Virus record (IMG/VR): IMGVR_UViG_3300034062_000533
Location: 1 to 20,159 of that record
DNA: 20,159 nucleotides
From: a virus
Reading direction: 5' to 3' (one strand)
Within the stretch, counting starts at the first letter, position 1. Every line of letters begins with the position of its first letter. A program made the translations under genes and the position numbers. This document shows positions 1 through 5,211 of the stretch, in pieces. The notes beneath the pieces were generated by a model. That model searched no databases. It saw nothing but the letters and a program-made list of their open reading frames with translations, and was not told the DNA's origin.

Positions 1-23
1 AGGCGATGGTGCGCTGGTTAAGA

Positions 24-221
24 CTAGGCAAGATCCTCAGGACTAATCCTGCCCTCAGATGCCACAATAATCGCCTTATGGTGCTTTTTAGGGATGCTGT
101 TCCGCATTGACCAGGCATAGATGGTTACATACTTCATACCCAGTTTCTCGGCTATATCCTTGTAGCTGCCGAATACTTCTAGCAGTTTGTCAAAGTGTTG
201 TTTTTGTGCAACAGTATCCAT
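24..221 (-). CDS. Cro/YdaS-like transcriptional repressor
   Basis: A 65-residue DNA-binding protein. Residues 19-44 form a helix-turn-helix (SYKDIAEKLGMKYVTIYAW, then a basic turn ending in IP). The tail EGRISPEDL resembles the short C-terminus of Cro/YdaS-type phage regulators, in which the recognition helix is followed by IPxxH and a GGRxTxEDL-like segment. The ATG at 219-221 is preceded by a good AGGAG ribosome site at 227-231. It is divergent from the early operon and reads away from a repeat-rich control region, which it presumably binds as an autoregulating lytic/lysogenic switch protein. It is too short to be a CI-type repressor with a cleavage domain, so a Cro-like role is more likely. 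The family assignment comes from motif reading only. Confidence 0.8.
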   Translation of the reverse strand: MDTVAQKQHFDKLLEVFGSYKDIAEKLGMKYVTIYAWSMRNSIPKKHHKAIIVASEGRISPEDLA

Positions 222-370
222 AGATTCTCCTTTTGTAGATCTTTGATTCTACACCTAAACAATATAAATCTACATATTAGGGAAAGTCCTTAGTAAATAT
301 TCTACATTTATTCTACATTTCTGGTATTCTACATCTAAGCAATATTGCTTATTTTGAAAGGGAAATCAAA
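222..370. promoter_or_regulatory. Divergent early control region with operator-like repeats
   Basis: This gap separates the leftward repressor from the rightward early operon. The hexamer TCTACA occurs at 248-253, 269-274, 301-306, 312-317 and 328-333, and inverted (TGTAGA) at 234-239. The inverted copy and the first direct copy form a dyad with an 8-base spacer (234-253). A 20-base segment at 246-265 is repeated at 326-345 with two mismatches. A perfect 16-base palindrome, TAAGCAATATTGCTTA, lies at 336-351. I infer repressor operators overlapping divergent promoters. No consensus -35/-10 pair is convincing; TGGTATTCT at 322-330 is a possible extended -10 for the rightward operon and TATATT (complement of 263-268) a weak leftward -10. 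Confidence 0.65.
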
Positions 371-571
371 ATGGAAAGAGTAGTTAAAAAACAAGTTGTT
401 GGCTCAGTAACAATAGGTCGTAGCGGCACAAAAAATCATAGAGCAACAATGACTTATTATGAAGATGGTTCAAAATATCTCATGATTCATTGTAGTTGTC
501 GTGGCACAGCAAGTGGATATGCTCAACATACTGCACGATTTTCTTTAATTGAAGGTAATTGCAAAAATTAA
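371..571 (+). CDS. Hypothetical protein, first early gene
   Basis: A 66-residue basic protein of unknown function and the first gene of the rightward early operon. The ATG follows an AAGGGA ribosome site. The N-terminus is Lys/Arg-rich (ERVVKKQ), the middle looks like short beta strands, and there is one HCSC pair, which could bind a metal only if it dimerises. I recognise no family. Its place directly behind the operator region suggests it is expressed first after infection or induction. It is followed by a GC-rich hairpin. Confidence 0.7.
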   Translation: MERVVKKQVVGSVTIGRSGTKNHRATMTYYEDGSKYLMIHCSCRGTASGYAQHTARFSLIEGNCKN

Positions 572-577
572 TTTTAT

Positions 578-593
578 AGCCCCCTCGGGGGCT
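578..593. terminator. GC-rich hairpin between early genes
   Basis: A perfect inverted repeat: AGCCCC pairs with GGGGCT around a CTCG loop. There is no T-tract on the plus side (GTTAAGG follows), so it is at best a weak or rho-assisted attenuator. On the minus side it is followed by ATAAAATT. It could also stabilise the 3' end of the first early transcript. Confidence 0.4.
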
Positions 594-607
594 GTTAAGG
601 GGAAATT

Positions 608-721
608 ATGAAAGACTACAAAGGTGAATTAAAAGATATATTGGTAGGTGCAGTTGCAGCTCTACTGATGTTTGGTATTCCAATGGCAGTATATGTTTAT
701 AGAACTGGGGGGATTTCATGA
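608..721 (+). CDS. 37-residue single-span membrane peptide
   Basis: A short ORF with a good ribosome site (AAGGGGAAATT before the ATG). The protein has a charged N-terminus (MKDYKGELKD), then one hydrophobic span of about 20 residues (ILVGAVAALLMFGIPMAVYV), then a short YRTGGIS tail. It is predicted to be an inner-membrane peptide. The stop overlaps the next start as ATGA (718-721), which argues that it is translated and coupled to the next gene. Function unknown; similar micropeptides in early phage operons are rarely characterised. Confidence 0.65.
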   Translation: MKDYKGELKDILVGAVAALLMFGIPMAVYVYRTGGIS

Positions 722-1005
722 ATAAGTATGATTATTGGCTAGAGAGTGGTGCGGATCAGGGATGCCTGACAGATCAACAAGACTATATTTGGACTACGCA
801 TATGCAGCCAGGCAAGCCTTGCGATCCGATGGACTTGGATAACTTTCAAGAGTATCTCGCAGAAGCTACAGCATCTTATGCTGGATTTGAAAAATGGGAG
901 AATTTCAGGCAATATGCTGATAGAGGTGAATGGGAAAAGTTTGGTCGGGCTGTGTATTACCTAGTCCATGACCATATTGAAAACAAACTATTGGGAGAAG
1001 AATGA
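718..1005 (+). CDS. Hypothetical early protein, 95 aa
   Basis: An acidic, aromatic-rich soluble protein of 95 residues (many Y, W, F, D and E) with no recognised domain. The start overlaps the stop of the membrane peptide upstream, and its own stop overlaps the start of the annealing-protein gene, so it sits in a coupled run of early genes. The C-terminal half looks helical. The position just before a recombination gene suggests an accessory role in DNA metabolism, but nothing in the sequence shows this. Confidence 0.75.
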   Translation: MNKYDYWLESGADQGCLTDQQDYIWTTHMQPGKPCDPMDLDNFQEYLAEATASYAGFEKWENFRQYADRGEWEKFGRAVYYLVHDHIENKLLGEE

Positions 1006-1541
1006 TGTCGAACTATATGGAACTTAGAGCTGTAGATGTATCGGATAAGGTAGAAAAGAAGAATGGTTTGTCTTATCTGTCTTGGGCATGGGCTGTAGAT
1101 ACATTGCTACAAAAAGACCCGACTGCTACTTGGTCTTATGGTCAGCCTGTCATGTTCGGTGAGACTGTGATGGTGTTTTGCACAGTCAATGCCTTTGGTA
1201 AGTCGATGACCGCACAGTTGCCTGTAATGGATTATCGGAATAAGGCGATTCCAAACCCAGATGCATTTGCAGTCAATACAGCGATGCAACGATGCCTAGC
1301 CAAGGCGATTGCTCTGCATGGGCTTGGATTGTCTCTCTATGTCGGTGAGGATCTATGGGATGACATTGACCCGATCAATGCCGATGATTTAGTAGCCAAG
1401 ATCCTGGCTGCCAAAGACCTACCAGAACTAAAGGTTAGTTTTGCTCAAGCCTACAAAGAAGTTGCCAAAGACAAAGAGGCGATGAAGAAGGTCAATGATG
1501 CTAAAGAGACCAGAAAGGCACAGTTAAGTGAAACTAGCTGA
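1002..1541 (+). CDS. Single-strand annealing protein (DUF1071/Sak-like recombinase)
   Basis: A 179-residue protein whose N-terminus carries the hallmark NGLSYLSWAWAVD (residues 21-33) followed by a beta-rich core (WSYGQPVMFGETVMVFCTVNAF) and the conserved stretch ending in CLAKAIALHGLGLSLYVGEDLW. These features match the DUF1071/Sak family of the RAD52/ERF superfamily. Such proteins coat single strands and anneal complementary DNA during phage recombination and concatemer formation. The basic, helical C-terminal tail (from about residue 130) is less conserved and may bind partners. A YqaJ-type exonuclease lies about 1.2 kb downstream in the same operon, completing a Red-like pair. A GGAGAAG ribosome site precedes ATG 1002; ATG 1005 is an equally possible start. 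Confidence 0.85.
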   Translation: MMSNYMELRAVDVSDKVEKKNGLSYLSWAWAVDTLLQKDPTATWSYGQPVMFGETVMVFCTVNAFGKSMTAQLPVMDYRNKAIPNPDAFAVNTAMQRCLAKAIALHGLGLSLYVGEDLWDDIDPINADDLVAKILAAKDLPELKVSFAQAYKEVAKDKEAMKKVNDAKETRKAQLSETS

Positions 1542-1725
1542 TGAGCAGCCAGATAATGTTTGTTTTGATTGTGGGGAACAATGGGGTCTTAAACCCCTCA
1601 AGAATGGGGAGAGTCATAGGATATGGATAGACCAATGCGATGTTTGTTCAAGGCTCACAGCCGTAGCCGACAGTTCGGAATATGGATATATGAAGGAAGG
1701 ATGGGATGGAAAGAAAGTGGTGTAG
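1528..1725 (+). CDS. Small CxxC zinc-ribbon-like protein (GTG start)
   Basis: A 65-residue protein with two Cys pairs, C12/C15 and C37/C40, spaced as in a zinc ribbon. It begins with GTG and overlaps the end of the annealing-protein gene by 14 bases; no in-frame ATG exists before residue 55, so GTG is the likely start, with AGAAAGG some 10 bases upstream. It is the first of several small Cys-pair proteins in this operon. Possible roles are nucleic-acid binding or protein bridging. Function is not recognised. Confidence 0.65.
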   Translation: MKLADEQPDNVCFDCGEQWGLKPLKNGESHRIWIDQCDVCSRLTAVADSSEYGYMKEGWDGKKVV

Positions 1726-1846
1726 TTCTTGTCAGGTTGATCGACCAAAGGCTGGTTTTAAGTTGGTAACTACTGGGTCTAAGGTTAAAAGATGGAAATG
1801 TGAATTTTGTCTAAAAAGAGAAGCGGAGAGAAAGTATGGAAAATAA
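1706..1846 (+). CDS. 46-residue CxxC zinc-ribbon-like micropeptide
   Basis: A short ORF, ATG 1706 to TAA 1844-1846, preceded by GAAGGAAGG. It encodes a very basic peptide with C6/C9 (WCSSC) and C32/C35 (KCEFC), a spacing suited to one zinc ion, and a Lys/Arg-rich C-terminus. It overlaps the previous gene by 20 bases and the next by 11 bases, in different frames. The paired cysteines and ribosome site make it a convincing gene despite its size. It is likely to bind nucleic acid, by inference. Confidence 0.65.
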   Translation: MERKWCSSCQVDRPKAGFKLVTTGSKVKRWKCEFCLKREAERKYGK

Positions 1847-2090
1847 ATTTTTTGATAAGGCTAGAAAAATAGCCAAGCAGCTTGATGAAGGAGTTTATGT
1901 ATATACACCATCATCAACCGATATTACGATTCGGTGGCGCAAGATGTATGGTTATGTTCCTGCAAGTGAACAAAAGAAGTATCAGAAGAAATGGGCAGAG
2001 TTTCGGGCTTTAGTTAGCCGAACTTTAGATGATGTAGAGCAGCCAGAAATGCCAGGAGTTGTAGCATGGAAAAAGTGGCAAAAGTCCTAG
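1836..2090 (+). CDS. Hypothetical early protein, 84 aa
   Basis: A basic protein of 84 residues. The N-terminal helix (FFDKARKIAKQLDEG) is followed by a probable beta segment (VYVYTPSSTDITIRWRK) and a Lys/Gln-rich helix (SEQKKYQKKWAEF). It looks like a small phage protein of the early region, with no domain I can name. The start lies inside the end of the zinc-ribbon gene, with a GGAGAG ribosome site. The end overlaps the start of the next membrane peptide. Confidence 0.75.
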   Translation: MENKFFDKARKIAKQLDEGVYVYTPSSTDITIRWRKMYGYVPASEQKKYQKKWAEFRALVSRTLDDVEQPEMPGVVAWKKWQKS

Positions 2091-2182
2091 TAGAGATCGG
2101 CATTTACTTTTTCTTGCCTTTTGCGATAATAAAGGTATCTTGGGACTTATCGAAGTCCTGGGTAGAGGAGTTGATTAAATGA
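2066..2182 (+). CDS. 38-residue single-span membrane peptide
   Basis: A short ORF starting at ATG 2066 with CAGGAG upstream. The product has a short N-terminus, one hydrophobic span (VLVEIGIYFFLPFAIIKV) and an amphipathic tail (SWDLSKSWVEELIK). Its stop overlaps the next ATG as ATGA (2179-2182). It is the second membrane micropeptide of this operon after the one at 608-721. They do not look homologous. Function unknown. Confidence 0.6.
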   Translation: MEKVAKVLVEIGIYFFLPFAIIKVSWDLSKSWVEELIK

Positions 2183-2403
2183 GAAATAAGCATTGCATGG
2201 AGGCATTCTACAAGACCCTAAAGGAAGTCGATATTCCTACAGGTCAGTCCATGGTCTGTGAGCATTTTTTTGCTTGTGGATGGGATGCAGCCATTGATGC
2301 TTTGTCGCAAGCATACCAGAGGCAGTTTGAAGAAGATGGAGTCAATACTCAGCTTATTAGGCGAGAACCACAAGAGCCACCACCAGACGATGACCAAGAA
2401 TGA
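2179..2403 (+). CDS. Hypothetical early protein with acidic Pro-rich tail
   Basis: A 74-residue protein: the N-terminal two thirds are probably helical (FYKTLKEVD; CGWDAAIDALSQAYQRQFEE), and the tail is proline-rich and acidic (EPQEPPPDDDQE). The segment CEHFFACGWDAAIDA resembles small phage proteins whose ACGWDAA-like motif recurs in early regions, but no function is assigned. It is coupled to the upstream gene by ATGA and overlaps the next gene by 14 bases. Confidence 0.7.
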   Translation: MRNKHCMEAFYKTLKEVDIPTGQSMVCEHFFACGWDAAIDALSQAYQRQFEEDGVNTQLIRREPQEPPPDDDQE

Positions 2404-2596
2404 ATGGTATCCAGTTTGTTTCCATAACCGATATGAATACAAAAAATGGCAATACTATCAAAAATGGGGAGACGAGGTGGTGTCGGTTTGTGATGATTGC
2501 ACCGATGAATATCAACAAAAGATGAAAAGAGAGGATAGATGCTTTATGGCAGAAGCCATGAAGAAATCTAGCAACAGCAAACGATATGCAGAATGA
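2390..2596 (+). CDS. Small Cys-rich hypothetical protein, 68 aa
   Basis: I choose ATG 2390 because upstream in-frame codons (from 2258) lie inside the previous gene and read as low-quality sequence. The 68-residue product is rich in Tyr, Trp and Lys and has C10, a C34/C37 pair (VCDDC) and C51, so it may bind zinc in the manner of its neighbours. The ribosome site is weak, so translation probably depends on coupling to the previous gene. Confidence 0.6.
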   Translation: MTKNEWYPVCFHNRYEYKKWQYYQKWGDEVVSVCDDCTDEYQQKMKREDRCFMAEAMKKSSNSKRYAE

Positions 2597-2756
2597 ACCA
2601 GTATCTCAGGCAGTTATGATTATTACTGAGACCGAACCTTGTCGGTTTTCGGTTGAAATCGAGGGTAGCGAAACTTCTTTAGAAGTAGCGCAGATTATGG
2701 TAAAGTTTCTAAGTGATTGCTTAGAGCAGATCCACAGGGAAACAAAAGTGCATTAG
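2586..2756 (+). CDS. Hypothetical early protein, 56 aa
   Basis: A short ORF from ATG 2586 to TAG 2754-2756, overlapping the previous gene by 11 bases. It encodes an acidic alpha/beta-looking peptide: a beta-like segment (CRFSVEIEGSETSLEV) followed by a helix (AQIMVKFLSDCLEQIHRE). It fills the gap before the exonuclease gene. No family is recognised. The ribosome site is poor (GCAAACGAT), so coupling is likely. Confidence 0.55.
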   Translation: MQNEPVSQAVMIITETEPCRFSVEIEGSETSLEVAQIMVKFLSDCLEQIHRETKVH

Positions 2757-2775
2757 TTTTTAGGGGAATGGGGAA

Positions 2776-3384
2776 ATGGAACAAAGAACAGAAGAATGGC
2801 ATAAGGCTAGGCTTGGCAAAGTAACCGCTAGTCGGGTTGCTGATGTATTGGCTAAGATTAAGACAGGCGAGGCAGCAGCTCGTAAGAACTACAAGATGGA
2901 GTTAGTAGTTCAGAGATTAACTGGTCAGCCAGGCGAGTCTTTTACCAATGCTGCTATGGAATGGGGAACTGCCACAGAACCACAGGCTAGGATGGCATAC
3001 GAGGCTCATACAGGCACTTTTGTCGAGGAGGTGGGGTTTATAGACCACCCGACAATAGAAGGCTTTGGATGCTCTCCTGATGGGGTTGTGGGCGATGGGT
3101 TGATTGAGATCAAATGCCCGAATACAGCCACCCATATTGAGACAGTCTTGGAGAATAAAGCTCCAAGTAAATACATCCCACAAATGCAATGCCAGATGGC
3201 AGTTACAGGTGCGAAATGGTGCGACTTTGTATCATTCGATCCGAGAGTGCCAGAGGACTTGCAGTTGGTAGTAGTAAGGGTTGATAGGGATCAGGAGTAT
3301 ATCGACTCAATGGAAGTAGAAGTAAAGCAGTTTTTAGATGAGGTCAAAGAGTTATTTATTTTGTTAAAGGAGAGAAAGAAATGA
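2776..3384 (+). CDS. YqaJ/lambda-type viral exonuclease
   Basis: A 202-residue nuclease of the PD-(D/E)XK superfamily. Visible motifs are the N-terminal RTEEWHKARLGKVTASR (4-20), with WxxxRxGxxTAS typical of YqaJ; GTATEPQAR with E68; the catalytic SPDG with D102; EIK with E111 and K113; and the conserved Gln helix PQMQCQMAVTG (135-145). It would chew 5' strands from double-stranded ends, giving 3' overhangs for the annealing protein encoded at 1002-1541. The length matches the family. A GGGGAA ribosome site precedes the ATG. The stop overlaps the next start as ATGA. Confidence 0.92.
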   Translation: MEQRTEEWHKARLGKVTASRVADVLAKIKTGEAAARKNYKMELVVQRLTGQPGESFTNAAMEWGTATEPQARMAYEAHTGTFVEEVGFIDHPTIEGFGCSPDGVVGDGLIEIKCPNTATHIETVLENKAPSKYIPQMQCQMAVTGAKWCDFVSFDPRVPEDLQLVVVRVDRDQEYIDSMEVEVKQFLDEVKELFILLKERKK

Positions 3385-3638
3385 CCTATGAAATGAAAGA
3401 TGGTAATTTTGTATTGTTTAAGAATGATCGGAAGAAAACCGATAAGCACCCAGACCTTAGTGGCTCGATTATGATAAATGGGGTAGAGCATTGGTTTAAT
3501 GCTTGGACTAAAGAGGGAAAGAAAGGGAAGTTTATTTCTGGGCAGATTGGCGATCCCAAGAAGGCTGGATTTACTCCGAGAGGTAATGATGAGATGCCAA
3601 AGAGTAGTGGCATTCAAGATGACGATATTCCATTCTAA
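3381..3638 (+). CDS. Small conserved phage protein downstream of exonuclease
   Basis: An 85-residue protein with a beta-rich N-terminal two thirds (DGNFVLFKNDRKKTDKHPD, then SGSIMINGVEHWFNAW, then KGKFISGQIG). The tail is disordered and acidic, ending in DDDIPF. Small proteins of this style (FKNDKK...HPDxxGSIMxNGxExWxxAW) recur beside phage recombination genes. The fold and the acidic DDDIPF tip recall single-stranded-DNA-binding proteins, whose C-terminus recruits partners. That SSB-like role is inference. It is translationally coupled to the exonuclease. Confidence 0.75.
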   Translation: MTYEMKDGNFVLFKNDRKKTDKHPDLSGSIMINGVEHWFNAWTKEGKKGKFISGQIGDPKKAGFTPRGNDEMPKSSGIQDDDIPF

Positions 3639-3649
3639 GGAGAATGAAA

Positions 3650-3787
3650 ATGAAAAAAGCGATTCTAGTAGTAGTAACAAATATGTTACTAATTGGTAGT
3701 GCCTTTGCCTGTCAGACACAGACTCTAGTAGTCGGTGGTAAATTACAGGTATGCACTATCTGCGGTTCAGTAGTTAGCTGTATGTAA
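3650..3787 (+). CDS. Exported 45-residue Cys-rich peptide
   Basis: A short ORF with AAGGAG seven bases before ATG 3650; the in-frame ATG at 3644 is too close to it. MKK is followed by a hydrophobic core (AILVVVTNMLLIGSAFA) that ends in AFA-C21, a signal peptidase I site or an imperfect lipobox. The mature part would be 25 residues with C21, C35, C38 and C44, including a CTIC pair. It is presumably exported to the periplasm, where two disulphides could form. Function unknown; superinfection exclusion or an envelope effect is conceivable but not shown. Confidence 0.7.
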   Translation: MKKAILVVVTNMLLIGSAFACQTQTLVVGGKLQVCTICGSVVSCM

Positions 3788-3793
3788 ACCCCC

Positions 3794-3827
3794 AATGAGA
3801 TCGGCATACGAGGTGCAATGCCTCATT
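3794..3827 (+). other. Imperfect hairpin in the leader of the nuclease-like gene
   Basis: AATGA (3794-3798) pairs with TCATT (3823-3827) and GGCAT (3803-3807) with ATGCC (3818-3822), with a 4-base bulge and a 10-base loop. It lies in the 81-base gap before the gene at 3869. It could be an RNA structure that controls that gene, or processing of the upstream message. Confidence 0.4.
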
Positions 3828-3872
3828 TCCCTAAGGAGTGCCACCCCCCTTCCGATCAGGGTGGCATTATGA
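3795..3872 (+). CDS. Possible 25-codon leader peptide
   Basis: A mini-ORF from ATG 3795 to TGA 3870-3872. It starts 8 bases after the stop of the exported peptide and its stop overlaps the next ATG as ATGA, exactly like the real junctions in this operon. There is no clear ribosome site, so it would depend on re-initiation. It spans both hairpins of this gap. It may be a leader peptide, or only a structured untranslated leader. The sequence alone cannot decide. Confidence 0.3.
   Translation: MRSAYEVQCLISLRSATPLPIRVAL
3839..3866 (+). other. Perfect 8-bp hairpin just before a start codon
   Basis: TGCCACCC (3839-3846) is followed, after a 12-base loop, by GGGTGGCA (3859-3866). It ends two bases before ATG 3869 and its right arm contains the only ribosome-site-like bases (AGGGTGG). 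Folding would therefore hide the start of the next gene. No T-tract follows, so it is not a normal terminator. Confidence 0.5.
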
Positions 3873-4300
3873 ATGGCTCGATGTCTTACTCAGAGCGACA
3901 AAAAGTAAAGAATAGGGCTGAGTTCTTATTTGAGTATTACTGCGCTGAAAAAGATTACCAGGTTACTAGGGTGGGGTTTGATGAGAAGAATGGAAATGTA
4001 GATAACTTTTACTATCTAAATCCGATATTAAGAAACTTACCCGATTATGTAGTCAATACCGCTAATGGCACTTGGGTAGTGATGGTGAAAGGCACAGCGA
4101 ATATCAAGCAGAAAGAGATTGATCTTTTGCCAAAGTTGATTGAGTGCTTTCATAGTGATAGAGCAAAACTTATTTATGCGTTTTGTTTCTTGGGAAAAGA
4201 ACCAATACTAATTTTTCCACAGAAATTAGAAAGTCTGTATAGAAATGCCAAAGATAAGCAATGGCAAGATGGAGTTGTTTATCGGTCATTGGAGATATAA
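3869..4300 (+). CDS. PD-(D/E)XK-like protein, possibly degenerate
   Basis: A 143-residue protein from ATG 3869; an upstream ATG at 3818 would add 17 Pro/His-rich residues of poor quality. Its layout matches small endonuclease-like folds: an N-terminal helix with a conserved-looking Glu (NRAEFLFEYYCAEKDYQVTRVGFD), then LPDYVV (a PD), then about ten residues on WVVMVKG, where the D/E of the (D/E)xK is replaced by Met. The rest is alpha/beta (AKLIYAFCFLGKEPILIFP). It may be an inactive nuclease relative or have moved its acidic residue. It is the last early gene and its 3' end overlaps the lysozyme gene by 15 bases. The family call is inference. Confidence 0.7.
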   Translation: MNGSMSYSERQKVKNRAEFLFEYYCAEKDYQVTRVGFDEKNGNVDNFYYLNPILRNLPDYVVNTANGTWVVMVKGTANIKQKEIDLLPKLIECFHSDRAKLIYAFCFLGKEPILIFPQKLESLYRNAKDKQWQDGVVYRSLEI

Positions 4301-4729
4301 GTTTGATTCGTCTTGTCTGCGAATTGTTAGTCCTCGGAACACTTTGCCACCAGCTTTATTCCATCGCAGGAACTCTTTAGCTGCACCAAACACATCATTT
4401 CTGTTGTGTTTTTGTCGTAAGGTAGATGATTGTAGGTTGCCTAGCCCAACATTAAACGCAAAGCTGACGAGTGCATCAAAGCGAGACTGAGTAAGATTAT
4501 TAGGGCATAGTCGTAATACCCCTCTTTCAAAGCGTTGCAGATCTTTTTTAAGAAGCTCATCTACCTCATCCATCGTAAAGGTTCTAAACCACTCTATAGG
4601 CAGAGTTTTACCATCGCCTATCAAATGCCCTACACCCACAGTCCAAAGCCCTATAGGGTCTTGGTATGGCTTTAGACGCACCCCTTCGTGGTGCTTAATC
4701 ATCTTAATGCAGTCTTTTGATACTTTCAC
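4286..4729 (-). CDS. T4-type lysozyme (endolysin)
   Basis: A 147-residue glycoside hydrolase family 24 muramidase. The catalytic triad of T4 lysozyme is present with correct spacing: E15 (HHEG), D24 (YQD) and T30 (LWTVGVGH). Later segments (QSRFDALVSFAFNVG; FLRWNKAGGKVFRGLTIRRQDE) match the substrate-cleft C-lobe. It cuts the glycan chains of peptidoglycan to release progeny. It has no signal or anchor sequence, so it needs the holin encoded just upstream. The start is GTG at 4727-4729, overlapping the holin stop as GTGA; the next ATG would leave too few residues before E15. It is the last gene of the late operon. Confidence 0.93.
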   Translation of the reverse strand: MKVSKDCIKMIKHHEGVRLKPYQDPIGLWTVGVGHLIGDGKTLPIEWFRTFTMDEVDELLKKDLQRFERGVLRLCPNNLTQSRFDALVSFAFNVGLGNLQSSTLRQKHNRNDVFGAAKEFLRWNKAGGKVFRGLTIRRQDESNLYLQ

Positions 4730-5211
4730 CGCTTGGCAAATGCTTGAGATCCGAACCAGAAAGCAACAATACTAGACCAAATGGTGATGGTTTCTTCTGA
4801 CCAGAGAATGTCTAGGGCTTGGTCAAATGGCACAGAATGATGCCAAGCATACCAGAATCCTGCTACTTCTACAAATAGGAAAATAGCGAACATCCCATAA
4901 GTAACAGTAGGGCGAACCATGGCTCTAGCATTAATCACCCATTTGTCTGCACCTTTGGCTAAGTCTGTGTCATGCTGATACAGAGCAATCTTTTCATCCT
5001 TAAATGCTTGGATTTCGATTTGATCTGTGCGAATCTCCTCGACCCTAGCTTGGGCTAAATAACCTTCTCTGGCTAGTTCTAATTCTCTCTCAGTCTGTAA
5101 TCGAGCCATTTCTAGCTCATGCTTTTTGTCAGATCTGTCTTGGAAGAAGTCTAAGAACTTAGGCAGACCACCAGCAAGAAAAGAAAGGAGTGTAGAGACT
5201 AGAGTAATCAT
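4726..5211 (-). CDS. Holin of the GTA 3-TM type
   Basis: A 161-residue membrane protein: an N-terminal hydrophobic segment (3-20), a charged helical stretch likely to form a coiled coil (28-66, rich in E/R/L), then two further hydrophobic spans (103-123 and 141-157). It ends in WFGSQAFAKR. The VRPTVTYG motif before the second span and the WFGSxAF end are typical of the holin family first named from gene transfer agents. It would open the inner membrane to let the lysozyme out. It is coupled to the lysozyme (GTGA) and to the gene upstream (ATGA). Confidence 0.8.
   Translation of the reverse strand: MITLVSTLLSFLAGGLPKFLDFFQDRSDKKHELEMARLQTERELELAREGYLAQARVEEIRTDQIEIQAFKDEKIALYQHDTDLAKGADKWVINARAMVRPTVTYGMFAIFLFVEVAGFWYAWHHSVPFDQALDILWSEETITIWSSIVAFWFGSQAFAKR

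Noticed and set aside
1-23. Possible RNA gene or att site at the left edge
   Set aside because: Only 23 bases are visible beyond the repressor stop, with no tRNA-like arm or repeat elsewhere in the window to support it.
234-345. TCTACA repeats as a CRISPR array
   Set aside because: Units are only 6 to 20 bases with irregular spacing and no uniform spacers, and no cas gene is near; operators explain them better.
1107-1289. 60-codon minus-strand frame opposite the annealing protein
   Set aside because: It is antisense to a well-supported gene, Cys/His/Ile-rich without coherent motif spacing, and has no ribosome site.
2258-2389. Upstream in-frame extension of the Cys-rich gene at 2390
   Set aside because: The added residues lie inside the 74-aa gene and look like shifted-frame sequence; ATG 2390 gives the usual short overlap.
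3291-3719. 142-codon open frame on the minus strand
   Set aside because: It covers the end of the exonuclease gene, all of the 85-aa gene and part of the exported-peptide gene in antisense, is Leu/Ser/Phe-rich without domain features, and would break the compact early operon.
3818-3868. ATG 3818 as the start of the nuclease-like gene
   Set aside because: It adds a Pro/His-rich stretch that reads through the hairpin; ATG 3869 has an ATGA junction and a ribosome-site-like AGGG. Not fully excluded, since GAGG lies before 3818.
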